A stretch of DNA of 64,000 nucleotides from Sphaerothrix epifaneia (GTDB taxonomy: Bacteria; Cyanobacteriota; Cyanobacteriia; Phormidesmidales; Phormidesmidaceae): positions 100,063 through 164,062 of the forward strand of contig NZ_JBHZOL010000004.1 in assembly GCF_042788235.1 (NCBI RefSeq), in the 5' to 3' direction. The translations under genes and the position numbers were made by a program. Position 1 is the stretch's first letter, and each line of letters starts with the position of its first letter. The notes under the pieces were generated by a model. That model worked only from the letters and a program-made list of their open reading frames with translations, did not search any database and was not told the origin of the DNA. Positions 16,460 to 25,285 of this stretch are shown one piece after another.

Positions 16460-17716
16460 ATGCCTGCACACTCTCAAAATGTCGTCATTCGCCCCATTCA
16501 GTATCGAGATTTGGATGCTTTGGCGGCGTGTGGCGAAGGCACACTAGAATCGGGTGACCCAGTCGATGCCGCTGAGATTAGTCAATTTTTGGCTCAAGTA
16601 CGGCAGTGGTATGGGCCTCTCAAGTTTTTGAGCTTGTTTCCTAATCCGCTGCAAAAGCTACTTTCGGTATACGTCGCCGAGCGAGAAGGCAAAATCTGCG
16701 GCATGATTCAAGTTTCGCCTTTTAATCACACTCGCAGCACTTGGGAAATTCAGCGCATTGCTATCAACGGGGCGGTTGGCTCCAGTTTTACGGTTGTTGG
16801 CTCACAGCTTTTGCGCTACTGCTTTGAAAAGCTGTGGGAAGCCCGCACCTGGTTAACCGAAGTTAACGTTAACAACAAGTCAGCCCTGGCGCTTTATCGC
16901 CAAAATGGGTTTCAGCCGCTAGCGCAGGTCACTTACTGGTCAATTGCCTCGGAGGTGTTGAGCGAACTCGCTACCCGCGAACCTGACCTCCCCAACTTGT
17001 TGCCTGTTAGCAACGCCGACGCCCAACTGCTCTATCAGCTAGATACGGCTGCCATGCCGCCGCTGGTGAGGCAGGTCTTTGACCACCAAATTCAGGACTT
17101 TAAGACCAACCCAGTGCAGTCTATGACTCAAGGCATGAGTCAGTGGATGAACCGCGCCGAAGTAATCAGCGCCTATGTATTTGAGCCACAGCGTAAAGCG
17201 GCAATTGGCCGTTTTGAGTTACGTGCTTGCCGGGATGGTTCTCGGCCTCACTCGGCACAGCTTATTGTTCATCCCGCCTATACTTGGCTTTACCCGGAAC
17301 TACTGACACAGATGGCGCAAGTGCTGCGGGCATATCCCAGCAACGAGTTGCACCTGTCCTCCCGCGACTATCAGCCAGAACGAGAAGAGGTTTTTGCTCA
17401 GGTGGGGGCGGTGCAAATTGAGCATGGTTTAATGATGTCGCGTTCAGTTTGGCACAAGCTGCGAGAATCTAAAGCCATTTCTTTAGAAGGGTTGCAGCTA
17501 CCGGATGTTTTACAAGGGTTGCAGCCTTCTGGTAAGCCTGTGCCTGGGCGAATTTCCTGGGCGGCTGACCAAGCTTTTCACGCTGACGCCAATCGCAGTC
17601 AGTACCGGGCAGCAAAGCCGGGACAGGCTAAAGAACATTCGAGTGAGTCTGATCGCCTTGCTAACTCCAGCGAAGCTGGACTTGGCGATCGCCGTCCGTT
17701 AGATTCAGCAGATTAA
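16460..17716 (+). CDS. GNAT family N-acetyltransferase
   Basis: A 418-residue protein. Residues about 8-165 form a GNAT domain: IRPIQYRDLDAL, a central GMIQVSP strand, IQRIAIN and the terminal V.N.SALALYRQNGFQPL motif that closes the acetyl-CoA site. A second, more divergent half (about 185-345) has the same pattern but lacks clear CoA residues. The last 70 residues are hydrophilic and probably disordered; part of this tail is encoded by a palindrome (17651-17690). It lies 67 nt upstream of ruvX. Acceptor substrate unknown. Confidence 0.85.
   Translation: MPAHSQNVVIRPIQYRDLDALAACGEGTLESGDPVDAAEISQFLAQVRQWYGPLKFLSLFPNPLQKLLSVYVAEREGKICGMIQVSPFNHTRSTWEIQRIAINGAVGSSFTVVGSQLLRYCFEKLWEARTWLTEVNVNNKSALALYRQNGFQPLAQVTYWSIASEVLSELATREPDLPNLLPVSNADAQLLYQLDTAAMPPLVRQVFDHQIQDFKTNPVQSMTQGMSQWMNRAEVISAYVFEPQRKAAIGRFELRACRDGSRPHSAQLIVHPAYTWLYPELLTQMAQVLRAYPSNELHLSSRDYQPEREEVFAQVGAVQIEHGLMMSRSVWHKLRESKAISLEGLQLPDVLQGLQPSGKPVPGRISWAADQAFHADANRSQYRAAKPGQAKEHSSESDRLANSSEAGLGDRRPLDSAD
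17651..17690. repeat. Nested palindrome inside the GNAT gene tail
   Basis: Outer arms GATCGCC (17651-17657) and GGCGATC (17684-17690) enclose inner arms TCCAGC (17666-17671) and GCTGGA (17675-17680) around GAA. The 3' outer arm overlaps a HIP1 octamer. It falls in the low-complexity C-terminal coding region, 26 nt before the stop. Confidence 0.55.
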
Positions 17717-17783
17717 GGATGGCAGCACCGCTCCCCTAGCAGCGTATGATCAAGGCGGATGGGGGCGATTGTTTTTGGGGTCT

Positions 17784-18209
17784 ATGGTTTCAGCACTGGG
17801 GCTAGATATTGGTCGGAAGCGGATTGGGGTAGCTGGCTGCGATCGCACGGGTCTGGTTGCTTCTGGGCTGACGACTCTAGAGTGCCGTTCGCTTGAAGAG
17901 GTGATTGCGCGCTTGCGGCAGCTTGTTCAAGAACGCTCAGTTGAAATTTTAGTTGTTGGTGTACCGTATTCAATGGATGGTAAGCTGGGCTTTCAAGCCA
18001 AACAGGTGCAAAAGGTTGCCCACCGCCTAGCTCGAACCCTGCATCTACCTGTCGAGTTTGTAGATGAACGACTTAGCTCCTTTCAAGCTGAACAGCTAAT
18101 TTTAGCTGAACGTCGCTCTCCCTCTCGCCACAAGGCGCTCATTGATCGCAAGGCGGCAGCTATTATTTTGCAGCAGTGGCTCGATCACCGTCGAATGGCT
18201 GCGAAATAG
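17784..18209 (+). CDS. ruvX: Holliday junction resolvase-like RuvX/YqgF
   Basis: RNase H-fold protein of 141 residues, assigned to pre-16S rRNA maturation and Holliday junction processing. The active-site acidic residues are visible: Asp8 in GLDIG, the FVDERLSSFQAE glutamate and the IDRKAA aspartate. ATG 17784 is chosen over TTG 17769 because it places the first strand as in relatives. It heads a plus-strand run with DUF3727, mltG, yqeG and proB whose order I recall as common in cyanobacteria. Confidence 0.92.
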   Translation: MVSALGLDIGRKRIGVAGCDRTGLVASGLTTLECRSLEEVIARLRQLVQERSVEILVVGVPYSMDGKLGFQAKQVQKVAHRLARTLHLPVEFVDERLSSFQAEQLILAERRSPSRHKALIDRKAAAIILQQWLDHRRMAAK

Positions 18210-18248
18210 CCAGTTGTTTAAGATTTGGGCCAGCGAGGAGTATTTTTC

Positions 18249-18812
18249 ATGGCGGATGAAGCGAACGAAATGCGGGATGCCGAGGTCATTCTAGCTGATG
18301 AGGCTGGGCGATCGCTGCCCTGCTTCATTGAACAAACAATTCCTATTGAAGATCAGGAGTATTTGCTGCTCATACCCGTTGATGCCCCCATTGAGATTTT
18401 CATGTGGCAGGCTGACCCCGACAGCGACGATGAAGACGAGGTGTTAGTAGATGTGGATGAAGCGGACATTGATAGTTTGTTTGCCACCGCTAGGGCTGTC
18501 TTAGCCGAGCAAGATCTGATTTTGCAACGCACTGCCCTTACCCTCACCGCTGCGGGTAATTTGCCTGAGCCTAACGATGAAGACTGCTTCACGCTAGAAG
18601 TCGATGAAGGCCCAGATCCGCAAACGGAAGAATTTCAGATTTTGGCCACCTTTTTTCAAGACGACCAGGAATATACCCTCTGCACGCCGCTAGAACCGCT
18701 GTTATTTTTTGCCAAAGAAAATGCGGTTGGCGACATTGAACTGGTTACGCCTGAAGAGTTTCAGCAAGTTCGCTTACAAATTGAGGACAAACTGTTCGAC
18801 GTTTTGGATTAG
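18249..18812 (+). CDS. DUF3727 domain protein
   Basis: Acidic soluble protein of 187 residues. Residues about 10-45 resemble the short DUF1292-like beta element (LPCFIEQTIPIEDQEYLLL) and about 115-185 repeat that pattern (EFQILATFFQDDQEYTLCTPLEPLLFFA), so the protein looks like two related halves. DUF3727 proteins are common in cyanobacteria and plastids; the function is unknown to me. ATG 18249 has a strong GCGAGGAG ribosome site, unlike the upstream in-frame start at 18225. It lies between ruvX (39 nt) and mltG (24 nt), probably one transcript. Confidence 0.82.
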   Translation: MADEANEMRDAEVILADEAGRSLPCFIEQTIPIEDQEYLLLIPVDAPIEIFMWQADPDSDDEDEVLVDVDEADIDSLFATARAVLAEQDLILQRTALTLTAAGNLPEPNDEDCFTLEVDEGPDPQTEEFQILATFFQDDQEYTLCTPLEPLLFFAKENAVGDIELVTPEEFQQVRLQIEDKLFDVLD

Positions 18813-18836
18813 AATATCGGCGTTGAAAGTCAGGGT

Positions 18837-19976
18837 ATGAAGGCGCCAGCGCAATTTCTAGAGGACTCATTAGGTACCGCTATGAAATCACGGGTCTGGA
18901 AAGGGCTGTTTTATTTACTCTTGCTGCCCGCCGCGATCGCCTTTAGTGGCTGGCAAGGTTGGTCTTGGTGGAGTTGGGCCACCGATCCGGTGGAACCTTT
19001 TTCGGCGGCGGAGAGCAGCAGCGAGGGGTTAACCTCTTCGGTGCAAATTGAAATTCCTTTAGGCACCTCTAGCCAACAAATTGGCCGTGATTTAGAGGCA
19101 GCGGGTGTGATTCGCTCTTCTACCGCCTGGGATTTGTGGACGCGCTGGCAGCTCTTTCGCCAACCCGAAGGCGGCTATCAGGCGGGCACCTACGTTCTCT
19201 CCCCGGCTCAATCCTTACAAGATATTGCCAACATCCTTTGGTCTGGGGATGTGGTAACCCGTAGCTTTACCATTCCTGAAGGCTGGAACCGAGAGCAAAT
19301 TGCCAGCGCTTTAGCTGCGGAAGGCTTTTTCACGGCTGAAGAGTTTTTGCAGCTTACTGAAACGATTCCAGTCGAGCGATATCCCTGGCTGCCTGAGCAA
19401 ATTCCCCATGTAGAGGGCTTTTTATTTCCAGATACCTATCAAATCCCGGCAGAGCAGGTTACCCCTGAAGCCATTATGTTTTTAATGCTCGATCGCTTTG
19501 AAAATACGGCTTTACCGATCTATCAGGCTCAAGCGCCAGCGATGGAGTTGCTCGACTGGGTAACGTTGGCTAGCATTGTGGAGAAAGAAGCTGTTATTCC
19601 AGAAGAGCGGTCGCTAATTGCTGGTGTCTTTAGCAATCGATTAGCGGCGGGTATCCCGCTGGGGGCTGACCCGACTGTAGAGTACGGCTTGGGCATTCGT
19701 CAGACCCCTGAGAATCCATTAACGCTGTCTCAAGTTCAAACCCCTAACGCTTACAATACTTATCTCAATGCCGGGTTGCCGCCAACTCCCATTGCCAATC
19801 CAGGCTTGGCGAGTTTGGAAGCCAGCCTTAACCCCGCTGAGACAGATTACTTGTATTTTGTTGCCCGCTATGACGGTACGCACGTCTTTAGCCGGACGCT
19901 ACAAGAACACGAAGCAGCTCAGGCTCAAATTCGAGATGAAATTGATCGGCCAGAGGATTCACCCTCGACTAACTAA
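18837..19976 (+). CDS. mltG: Endolytic murein transglycosylase MltG
   Basis: Inner-membrane lytic transglycosylase that cleaves nascent peptidoglycan strands and sets chain length. The product of up to 379 residues has one membrane helix (about 22-40) and a LysM-like region (about 65-120). The YceG catalytic domain includes FPDTYQIP, the glutamate in IVEKEA, FSNRLAAGIPLGADPTVEYG and GLPPTPIANPG. ATG 18837 and ATG 18882 are both possible starts; the latter puts the helix at the extreme N-terminus. Confidence 0.93.
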   Translation: MKAPAQFLEDSLGTAMKSRVWKGLFYLLLLPAAIAFSGWQGWSWWSWATDPVEPFSAAESSSEGLTSSVQIEIPLGTSSQQIGRDLEAAGVIRSSTAWDLWTRWQLFRQPEGGYQAGTYVLSPAQSLQDIANILWSGDVVTRSFTIPEGWNREQIASALAAEGFFTAEEFLQLTETIPVERYPWLPEQIPHVEGFLFPDTYQIPAEQVTPEAIMFLMLDRFENTALPIYQAQAPAMELLDWVTLASIVEKEAVIPEERSLIAGVFSNRLAAGIPLGADPTVEYGLGIRQTPENPLTLSQVQTPNAYNTYLNAGLPPTPIANPGLASLEASLNPAETDYLYFVARYDGTHVFSRTLQEHEAAQAQIRDEIDRPEDSPSTN

Positions 19977-20043
19977 CCCGCCAGTAAAAGTGGTATAAGA
20001 TTACCGCTACCTTTTTAAGAAAACCCTTTACTCCCCGGATGTA

Positions 20044-20562
20044 ATGTTTTGGATACAGTGGTTACAGCCCGATCTGGTGCTGGGCGGGCCGGTTTTTCAG
20101 ATCACGCCTGCTCTGATTAAAGACTACAATTTGCAAGGTCTGGTGTTAGACGTGGATGAAACGCTGGTGCCGTTTAACGAAGCCCAGGCCACCGTTGAGC
20201 TACAGCAATGGATTGAGCAGCTTAAACCGCTGGTGAGTTTGTGGCTGGTAAGCAATAACATGAACAGCTATCGCATTCGCCGCATTGCTGAAGCGCTGGA
20301 AGTGCCTTATATTACCGGGGCTGGTAAGCCTTCGCGCCGCAAACTCAGAAAGGCTACTGCAGCTATGAACTTGCCGATTGGCCGCATTGCAATGGTGGGC
20401 GATCGCTTGTTCACAGACGTTTTGGCTGGAAATCGGCTGGGCATGTTTACTATTTTGGTGGAGCCGATGGTCAATCCCGCCCGAAAAATGCGCCAGCATC
20501 CCATTCGTACCTGTGAAGTCTGGATTTCTCAGCTTCTCGGCATTTCGCTTAAAGCGCCTTAG
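20044..20562 (+). CDS. YqeG family HAD IIIA phosphatase
   Basis: HAD-superfamily phosphatase of 172 residues. Motif I is LVLDVDETLVPF with both aspartates, motif II WLVSNNM, a lysine follows at GAGKPSRRKL, and motif III/IV is GDRLFTDVLAGNRLGM. The substrate is not established; relatives are related to mitochondrial phosphatidylglycerophosphate phosphatase Gep4, so phosphatidylglycerol synthesis is possible. It sits between mltG (67 nt) and proB (224 nt) on the same strand. Confidence 0.9.
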   Translation: MFWIQWLQPDLVLGGPVFQITPALIKDYNLQGLVLDVDETLVPFNEAQATVELQQWIEQLKPLVSLWLVSNNMNSYRIRRIAEALEVPYITGAGKPSRRKLRKATAAMNLPIGRIAMVGDRLFTDVLAGNRLGMFTILVEPMVNPARKMRQHPIRTCEVWISQLLGISLKAP

Positions 20563-20786
20563 TCTCAAAAGGGATAATGGCGATCGCGGCTGGATTTTTG
20601 ATACCTTTCTTTACTTTTGTCTAATCGCCTAAACATAAAGAAAACATTATGAAACATAACCTCGCTAACAGGGGGGTAGGAGAATATAACTATTCAACGG
20701 GATCGGCTTTTATAAAGATCCTGGAGTTTCAATACAATTTTATAAACTCATAGGGCGTTGGCTTTGCGAAGCTAGCGCCTTTGTTA

Positions 20787-21920
20787 ATGTCAGTCACTAT
20801 GCCTTCGTCTCAGACTTTAGTTGTCAAAATTGGCACTTCTAGCCTCACCCAAACCCCCAGCGGGCACCTAGCCCTCTCTACCATTGCGAGCCTGGTGGAA
20901 ACTTTGAGTTCGCTGCGTCAGCAAGGGCATCGAGTGATTTTGGTTTCTTCTGGGGCGGTAGGCGTTGGCTGCGCGCGACTGGGGTTAACTGAGCGCCCAC
21001 GCTCAATTTCAATGAAGCAGGCGGTAGCCGCTGTCGGACAGGGACGGTTGATGCGGGTTTATGACGATCTGTTTACCACGTTGGGGCAACCGATTGCCCA
21101 AGTGTTGCTAACGCGTAGCGACTTGGTGCAGCGATCGCGCTATGTTAACAGTTACCGTACCTTTCGCCAGCTTCTGCAGTTGGGCGTGATTCCTATCGTC
21201 AATGAAAACGATACGGTGGCTGTAGACGAGCTTAAGTTTGGCGACAACGATACGCTTTCGGCGCAGGTTGCTAGCCTGGTCAACGCTGACTGGCTATTTT
21301 TGCTCACCGATGTAGATCGGCTGTACTCGGCAGATCCGCGATCGAACCCGGATGCTCGCCCAATTAGCCTAGTAGATAAAGTGGCACAATTGGCTGAGTT
21401 ACAGGTTGAAGTGGGCGATCGCGGTACTCACTGGGGTACAGGCGGAATGGTGACCAAAATTGAAGCCGCCCGCATTGCCACAACGGCTGGAATTCGCACC
21501 GTTATCACCGACGGCAAAACACCACCCAATCTCACCCGAATTTTACAAGGGGAAGACCTGGGTACCCACTTTGCCCCTCAGCCTCCGCTGGCCAACGCCC
21601 GCAAACGCTGGATTGCCCACGGCTTAGTGCCAGCCGGACGGTTGTATCTAGATGAAGGAGCCGTTAAAGCAATTGTGCAGGCGGGGCGATCGCTGCTGGC
21701 GGCGGGTATTACTGAACTCGAAGGTGAATTTCAGCCTCAAGATGCCGTACAGCTTTGCGATCGCACGGGTAAGGAAATTGCTCGCGGCTTAGTCAATTAC
21801 AGCCACAACGAACTGCAAAAAATTCGGGGAAAACGCTCTGATCAAATTGCGGCCATTCTGGGTTACGAAGGGGCAGAAACAGTTGTTCACCGCGACAACT
21901 TGGTGCTGAGTCTGGCCTAA
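20787..21920 (+). CDS. proB: Glutamate 5-kinase ProB
   Basis: Phosphorylates L-glutamate to gamma-glutamyl phosphate, the first step of proline synthesis. The 377-residue protein has the amino-acid kinase domain (VVKIGTSSLT near the N-terminus, SSGAVGVG, VNENDTVA and FGDNDTLSA, GTGGMVTKIEAA) and a C-terminal PUA domain (about 285-370). ATG 20787 is used; ATG 20799 would shorten it by four residues. ProA is not in the window. The gene end is convergent with urtD, 43 nt away. Confidence 0.95.
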   Translation: MSVTMPSSQTLVVKIGTSSLTQTPSGHLALSTIASLVETLSSLRQQGHRVILVSSGAVGVGCARLGLTERPRSISMKQAVAAVGQGRLMRVYDDLFTTLGQPIAQVLLTRSDLVQRSRYVNSYRTFRQLLQLGVIPIVNENDTVAVDELKFGDNDTLSAQVASLVNADWLFLLTDVDRLYSADPRSNPDARPISLVDKVAQLAELQVEVGDRGTHWGTGGMVTKIEAARIATTAGIRTVITDGKTPPNLTRILQGEDLGTHFAPQPPLANARKRWIAHGLVPAGRLYLDEGAVKAIVQAGRSLLAAGITELEGEFQPQDAVQLCDRTGKEIARGLVNYSHNELQKIRGKRSDQIAAILGYEGAETVVHRDNLVLSLA

Positions 21921-21963
21921 AAAGGCTGTAGCTGCCGTTGTTGGGCATCCCTTGCTAACGGCG

Positions 21964-22728
21964 TTAAACGGCTTCTTCTTGAGCGCCTAAATACACCTCA
22001 ATCACGCGGGGGTCGTTTTGAACTTCGCCCATCGTACCTTCGCAGAGGACGCTGCCTTCATGCAGCACCGTCACCTGCCGCGCAATCTGCCGCACAAACT
22101 CCATGTCATGTTCAATTACCACAATGGAGTGGCTTTGTGCCAGCGACAGCAGCAGTTCGCCAGTTTTTGCCGTTTCTTCGTCTGTTAACCCAGCAACGGG
22201 TTCATCGACCAACAGCAGGTCGGGCGACTGAGCTACCAACATGCCAATTTCTAGCCACTGCTTTTCACCGTGCGACAGCAAAGCGGCTGGAATGTCGGCT
22301 TTGGTTGCTAGGCCAATTGTTTCTAACAAACCACCGACGGTACGACGCTCGGCGCTGGGCAACTTTTGGAACAAAGTAGCAAAGACATTTTTACTGCGAT
22401 TGCAGGATAGTTCCAAATTTTCGCGCGGGGTGAGATTGAGGTAAACTCGCGGGGTTTGAAACTTACGGCCAATCCCTAAGCGAGAAATTTCGTGTTCAGA
22501 CCGCTTACTCAGGTCTTTGCCTTTGAACCGAGCTTTGCCTTCAGTGGGCTGAACTTTGCCCGTAATCACATCTAGAAAAGTCGTTTTACCCGCGCCGTTG
22601 GGGCCAATAATCACCCGCAGTTCGCCCTCGTCCATGCTGAAGTTGAGGTTATTGAGGGCTTTGAAGCCGTCAAAGCTGACGGTCACGTTTTCAATGTCTA
22701 AAATCTTTGCGCTCACGATTTTATCCAC
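21964..22728 (-). CDS. urtD: Urea ABC transporter ATP-binding subunit UrtD
   Basis: LivG-type ATPase, 254 residues, partner of UrtE. Seen: Walker A GPNGAGKTT, a signature region LLSHGEKQWLEIG in which HGE replaces the usual SGG as is common in UrtD, Walker B LLLVDEPVAGL and the switch histidine in VVIEHDMEFV. It is the last gene of the minus-strand urtABCD operon, 26 nt after urtC. Its ATPase partner gene urtE is elsewhere in the window, on the plus strand. Confidence 0.95.
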   Translation of the reverse strand: MDKIVSAKILDIENVTVSFDGFKALNNLNFSMDEGELRVIIGPNGAGKTTFLDVITGKVQPTEGKARFKGKDLSKRSEHEISRLGIGRKFQTPRVYLNLTPRENLELSCNRSKNVFATLFQKLPSAERRTVGGLLETIGLATKADIPAALLSHGEKQWLEIGMLVAQSPDLLLVDEPVAGLTDEETAKTGELLLSLAQSHSIVVIEHDMEFVRQIARQVTVLHEGSVLCEGTMGEVQNDPRVIEVYLGAQEEAV

Positions 22729-22754
22729 AAATTAGGTGAAGCAAAAATAGCCAC

Positions 22755-23930
22755 TTAGCGTTTGTCGATCGCTTCTCGCTTTTCTTCTCGCACGTTAGGG
22801 TCTAGCTCTAACAAAGGCGGAGTCACCACCGATCGCGATGGCCCTAACCAGGCTCGCACGCGATTGCCTAAACGATAGCGTAGCCAGCCAACCAGACCAT
22901 CCGGCAAGGCTGTTACAACCAGCAAAAAGAGCGCGCCTTGAAAAAACAGCCAGACTTCAGGAAAATTTTCGCTGAGCAGCGTTCGCGCTAGGTTGACTAA
23001 GACGGCTCCTAAAATTGCCCCGACTAGGGTGGCTCGTCCGCCCACGGCTACCCAAATAACCATCTCAATCGAAAAGGCAATATCCATATACTGTGGCGAA
23101 ACGATGCCAGACTGCACCGTATAAAGGGCACCCGCAATCCCCGCGATCGCCCCAGAAACGGCAAACACCAGCACCTTAAAACTGGTGGGGTCGTAGCCCG
23201 AAAAGCGTACCCGGTTTTCATCGTCGCGAATGGCAACCAACATGCGACCAAAGCGACCACTGGTTAACCAGCGACACAGGGCATACATTAAAGCCAGAAA
23301 AACAACCGTCAGCACGTAAAACGTAAACTGCATTTCGGCGCTGCCCACCTGATTGCCCCAAAAGGTGCTGGTGTCGGTTTTGAGACCGTTGGTGCCGTTG
23401 ATTAATTTTTGCTGACCGTTGAAAAAGTTGAAAAAGACCACCAGGGCTGCCTGGGTCAAAATCGAAAAGTATACGCCGCGAATGCGATTACGAAACACCA
23501 GGTAGCCTAGCATGCCAGCCACTAGGCTGGGAATCAGTACCAAAGCCACTAAGGTAAAGGGCAGCGAGTAAAACGGTTGCCAAAACCAGGGCAACTCGGT
23601 TACCCCATAGAGGCTAAAGAAATCGGGTAGTTGACCGTCTGCCAGCGTATTGAGTTGCAGATACATGGCAAAAGCATAGCCGCCCAGGGCAAAAAAGATG
23701 CCATGCCCCAAGCTCAGCAACCCGGTAAAGCCCCAAATTAGGTCGATGCCGAGGGCAACAATGGCCAGTGCCAGAAATCGCCCCAACAGCCCCAAGCGAA
23801 AGCCTGAGATCACGGCTGGCACAATCAGAATTAAAATCAGCGCGATCGCGACGACCATACCTGCTTCTACTAACAGGCGACGCTTTGTCAAATGGCCCCG
23901 TCTGGGGCGAGTCAAGATATCGGTTGCCAT
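22755..23930 (-). CDS. urtC: Urea ABC transporter permease UrtC
   Basis: LivM-family permease of 391 residues with about nine to ten membrane segments. The loop GFTGLLSLGHGIFFALGGYA and the segment INGTNGLKTDTS are family hallmarks, and FAVSGAIAGIAGALY carries the coupling-loop region. It forms the channel with UrtB. It lies 8 nt after urtB and 26 nt before urtD in the same direction. The basic C-terminal tail is cytoplasmic. Confidence 0.95.
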   Translation of the reverse strand: MATDILTRPRRGHLTKRRLLVEAGMVVAIALILILIVPAVISGFRLGLLGRFLALAIVALGIDLIWGFTGLLSLGHGIFFALGGYAFAMYLQLNTLADGQLPDFFSLYGVTELPWFWQPFYSLPFTLVALVLIPSLVAGMLGYLVFRNRIRGVYFSILTQAALVVFFNFFNGQQKLINGTNGLKTDTSTFWGNQVGSAEMQFTFYVLTVVFLALMYALCRWLTSGRFGRMLVAIRDDENRVRFSGYDPTSFKVLVFAVSGAIAGIAGALYTVQSGIVSPQYMDIAFSIEMVIWVAVGGRATLVGAILGAVLVNLARTLLSENFPEVWLFFQGALFLLVVTALPDGLVGWLRYRLGNRVRAWLGPSRSVVTPPLLELDPNVREEKREAIDKR

Positions 23931-23938
23931 GTTTACTC

Positions 23939-25126
23939 CTACGCCTCAACCGTTCGTCCCTTTTGGGGAAACATGCCTGCGGGCTTGATTTGCAGGAAAG
24001 CAATAATCAGAGCAAAAACCATCACCTTGGCCATGCTGGTGGTAGCAAAAAAGGTAAAAAAGTCCACCAGCGGCTGCATGCCTGCAAACGGGGTCAATAT
24101 GAGCGCCAGCGTCCCCGAACCCACTAGGTACGTGATAATGCCAATCACCATGGCTGCCACGATGCTGCCAACCAGCTTACCAACGCCGCCAACCACTACC
24201 ACCATAAAAGCATCGACGATGTAGTTAGAGCCAAGGTTAGGCCCCACCGAACCGAGCAGCGTCACCGCGCAACCGGCTATTCCCGCCAGCCCAGAACCCA
24301 AGGCAAAGGTTAACGCATCTACACGCTCTGTTGGAATGCCCAAACAGGCGCTCATGCTGCGATTCTGCGTCACTGAACGAATTCGCAAGCCCCAGGCCGA
24401 TCGCTGCAAGAACCAATACACACCCACCAGGCAAACAACCGTCAGCACAATAATGAACAGCCGCGCGTAGGGAAACTGTAGCGTATTGCCAAGGGCTAAC
24501 CCACCGCGCAACCAGACAGGCGGCGTAACATCGACGTTACGAGCGCTAAACCAAGGACGCGTTAGCGCCGTTCCGGCATTTTGATTGATCAAGATACCCG
24601 CAATGAGGGCGATCGCTGCTGATAGCAACAGCAAAACAGCCGACATCCAATTGGCGACCTGCTGCTGACGGCGTTGAAGTAGCCAGCGTCCGCCAAAAAA
24701 CAAGCCGCAAAAGAGTATTAGCCCTATCACCATAGCCCAACTGACGCTACGGACAAACTGCCGCAAGATGAGGCTGACCCCCCAAGTTGCCAGCAACGTC
24801 TCTAGCGGTCGCCCATAAAGATAGCGAATCACGCCTCGCTCTAGCGCCAAGCCAACCAAAGCAGCCACCAGAAAAGACAGCGGCAAAGCCACAAAAATGT
24901 AGAAGTTTAGCGCCGATTCGCCCATGGTTCGGAAGCCATTTTGCACCACATAGGTGGTGTAGGCACCCAGCATCATCAACTCACCATGAGCCAGGTTGAT
25001 AACACCCATCAGACCAAAGACAATTGCTAGACCCAGAGCCACAATCAACAGCACTGCGCCAATACTAATCCCGTTAAACAGGCCACCAATTAAGCCTTCA
25101 AGTAACACAACTTTTAACCCAGTCAA
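23939..25126 (-). CDS. urtB: Urea ABC transporter permease UrtB
   Basis: LivH-family permease, up to 395 residues, with an N-terminal GISIGAVLLIVALGLAI helix, the VINLAHGELMMLGAY motif and C-terminal DAFMVVVVGGVGKLVGS. The open frame begins with TTG 25126; GTG 25108 is the alternative, and neither has a clear ribosome site. A 159-nt gap with a strong stem-loop separates it from urtA, which is compatible with differential expression of the binding protein. Confidence 0.95.
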   Translation of the reverse strand: MTGLKVVLLEGLIGGLFNGISIGAVLLIVALGLAIVFGLMGVINLAHGELMMLGAYTTYVVQNGFRTMGESALNFYIFVALPLSFLVAALVGLALERGVIRYLYGRPLETLLATWGVSLILRQFVRSVSWAMVIGLILFCGLFFGGRWLLQRRQQQVANWMSAVLLLLSAAIALIAGILINQNAGTALTRPWFSARNVDVTPPVWLRGGLALGNTLQFPYARLFIIVLTVVCLVGVYWFLQRSAWGLRIRSVTQNRSMSACLGIPTERVDALTFALGSGLAGIAGCAVTLLGSVGPNLGSNYIVDAFMVVVVGGVGKLVGSIVAAMVIGIITYLVGSGTLALILTPFAGMQPLVDFFTFFATTSMAKVMVFALIIAFLQIKPAGMFPQKGRTVEA

Positions 25127-25230
25127 CTACTTGGCAGGAAAATGCTTCCTAACGAGCTTAGGAATAAGCTTTAACCCGAAGAACCTCTAACTTACAAGAA
25201 AGGGAACCTAGAGAAGGTCATGAAAGACAC

Positions 25231-25273
25231 TTTCTAGATTCCCTTAGCTTCGTTTGACTAAGCTATCTAGAAA
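25231..25273 (-). terminator. Intercistronic stem-loop between urtA and urtB
   Basis: The arms TTTCTAGA (25231-25238) and TCTAGAAA (25266-25273) pair perfectly over 8 bp. An inner pair TAGCTT (25245-25250) and AAGCTA (25260-25265) closes a 9-nt loop, with six unpaired bases on one side. It lies 12 nt past the urtA stop and no T run follows on the minus strand. It more likely protects the urtA 3' end or causes partial termination than ends all transcription. Confidence 0.55.
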
Positions 25274-25285
25274 ACTAAATAGCGG

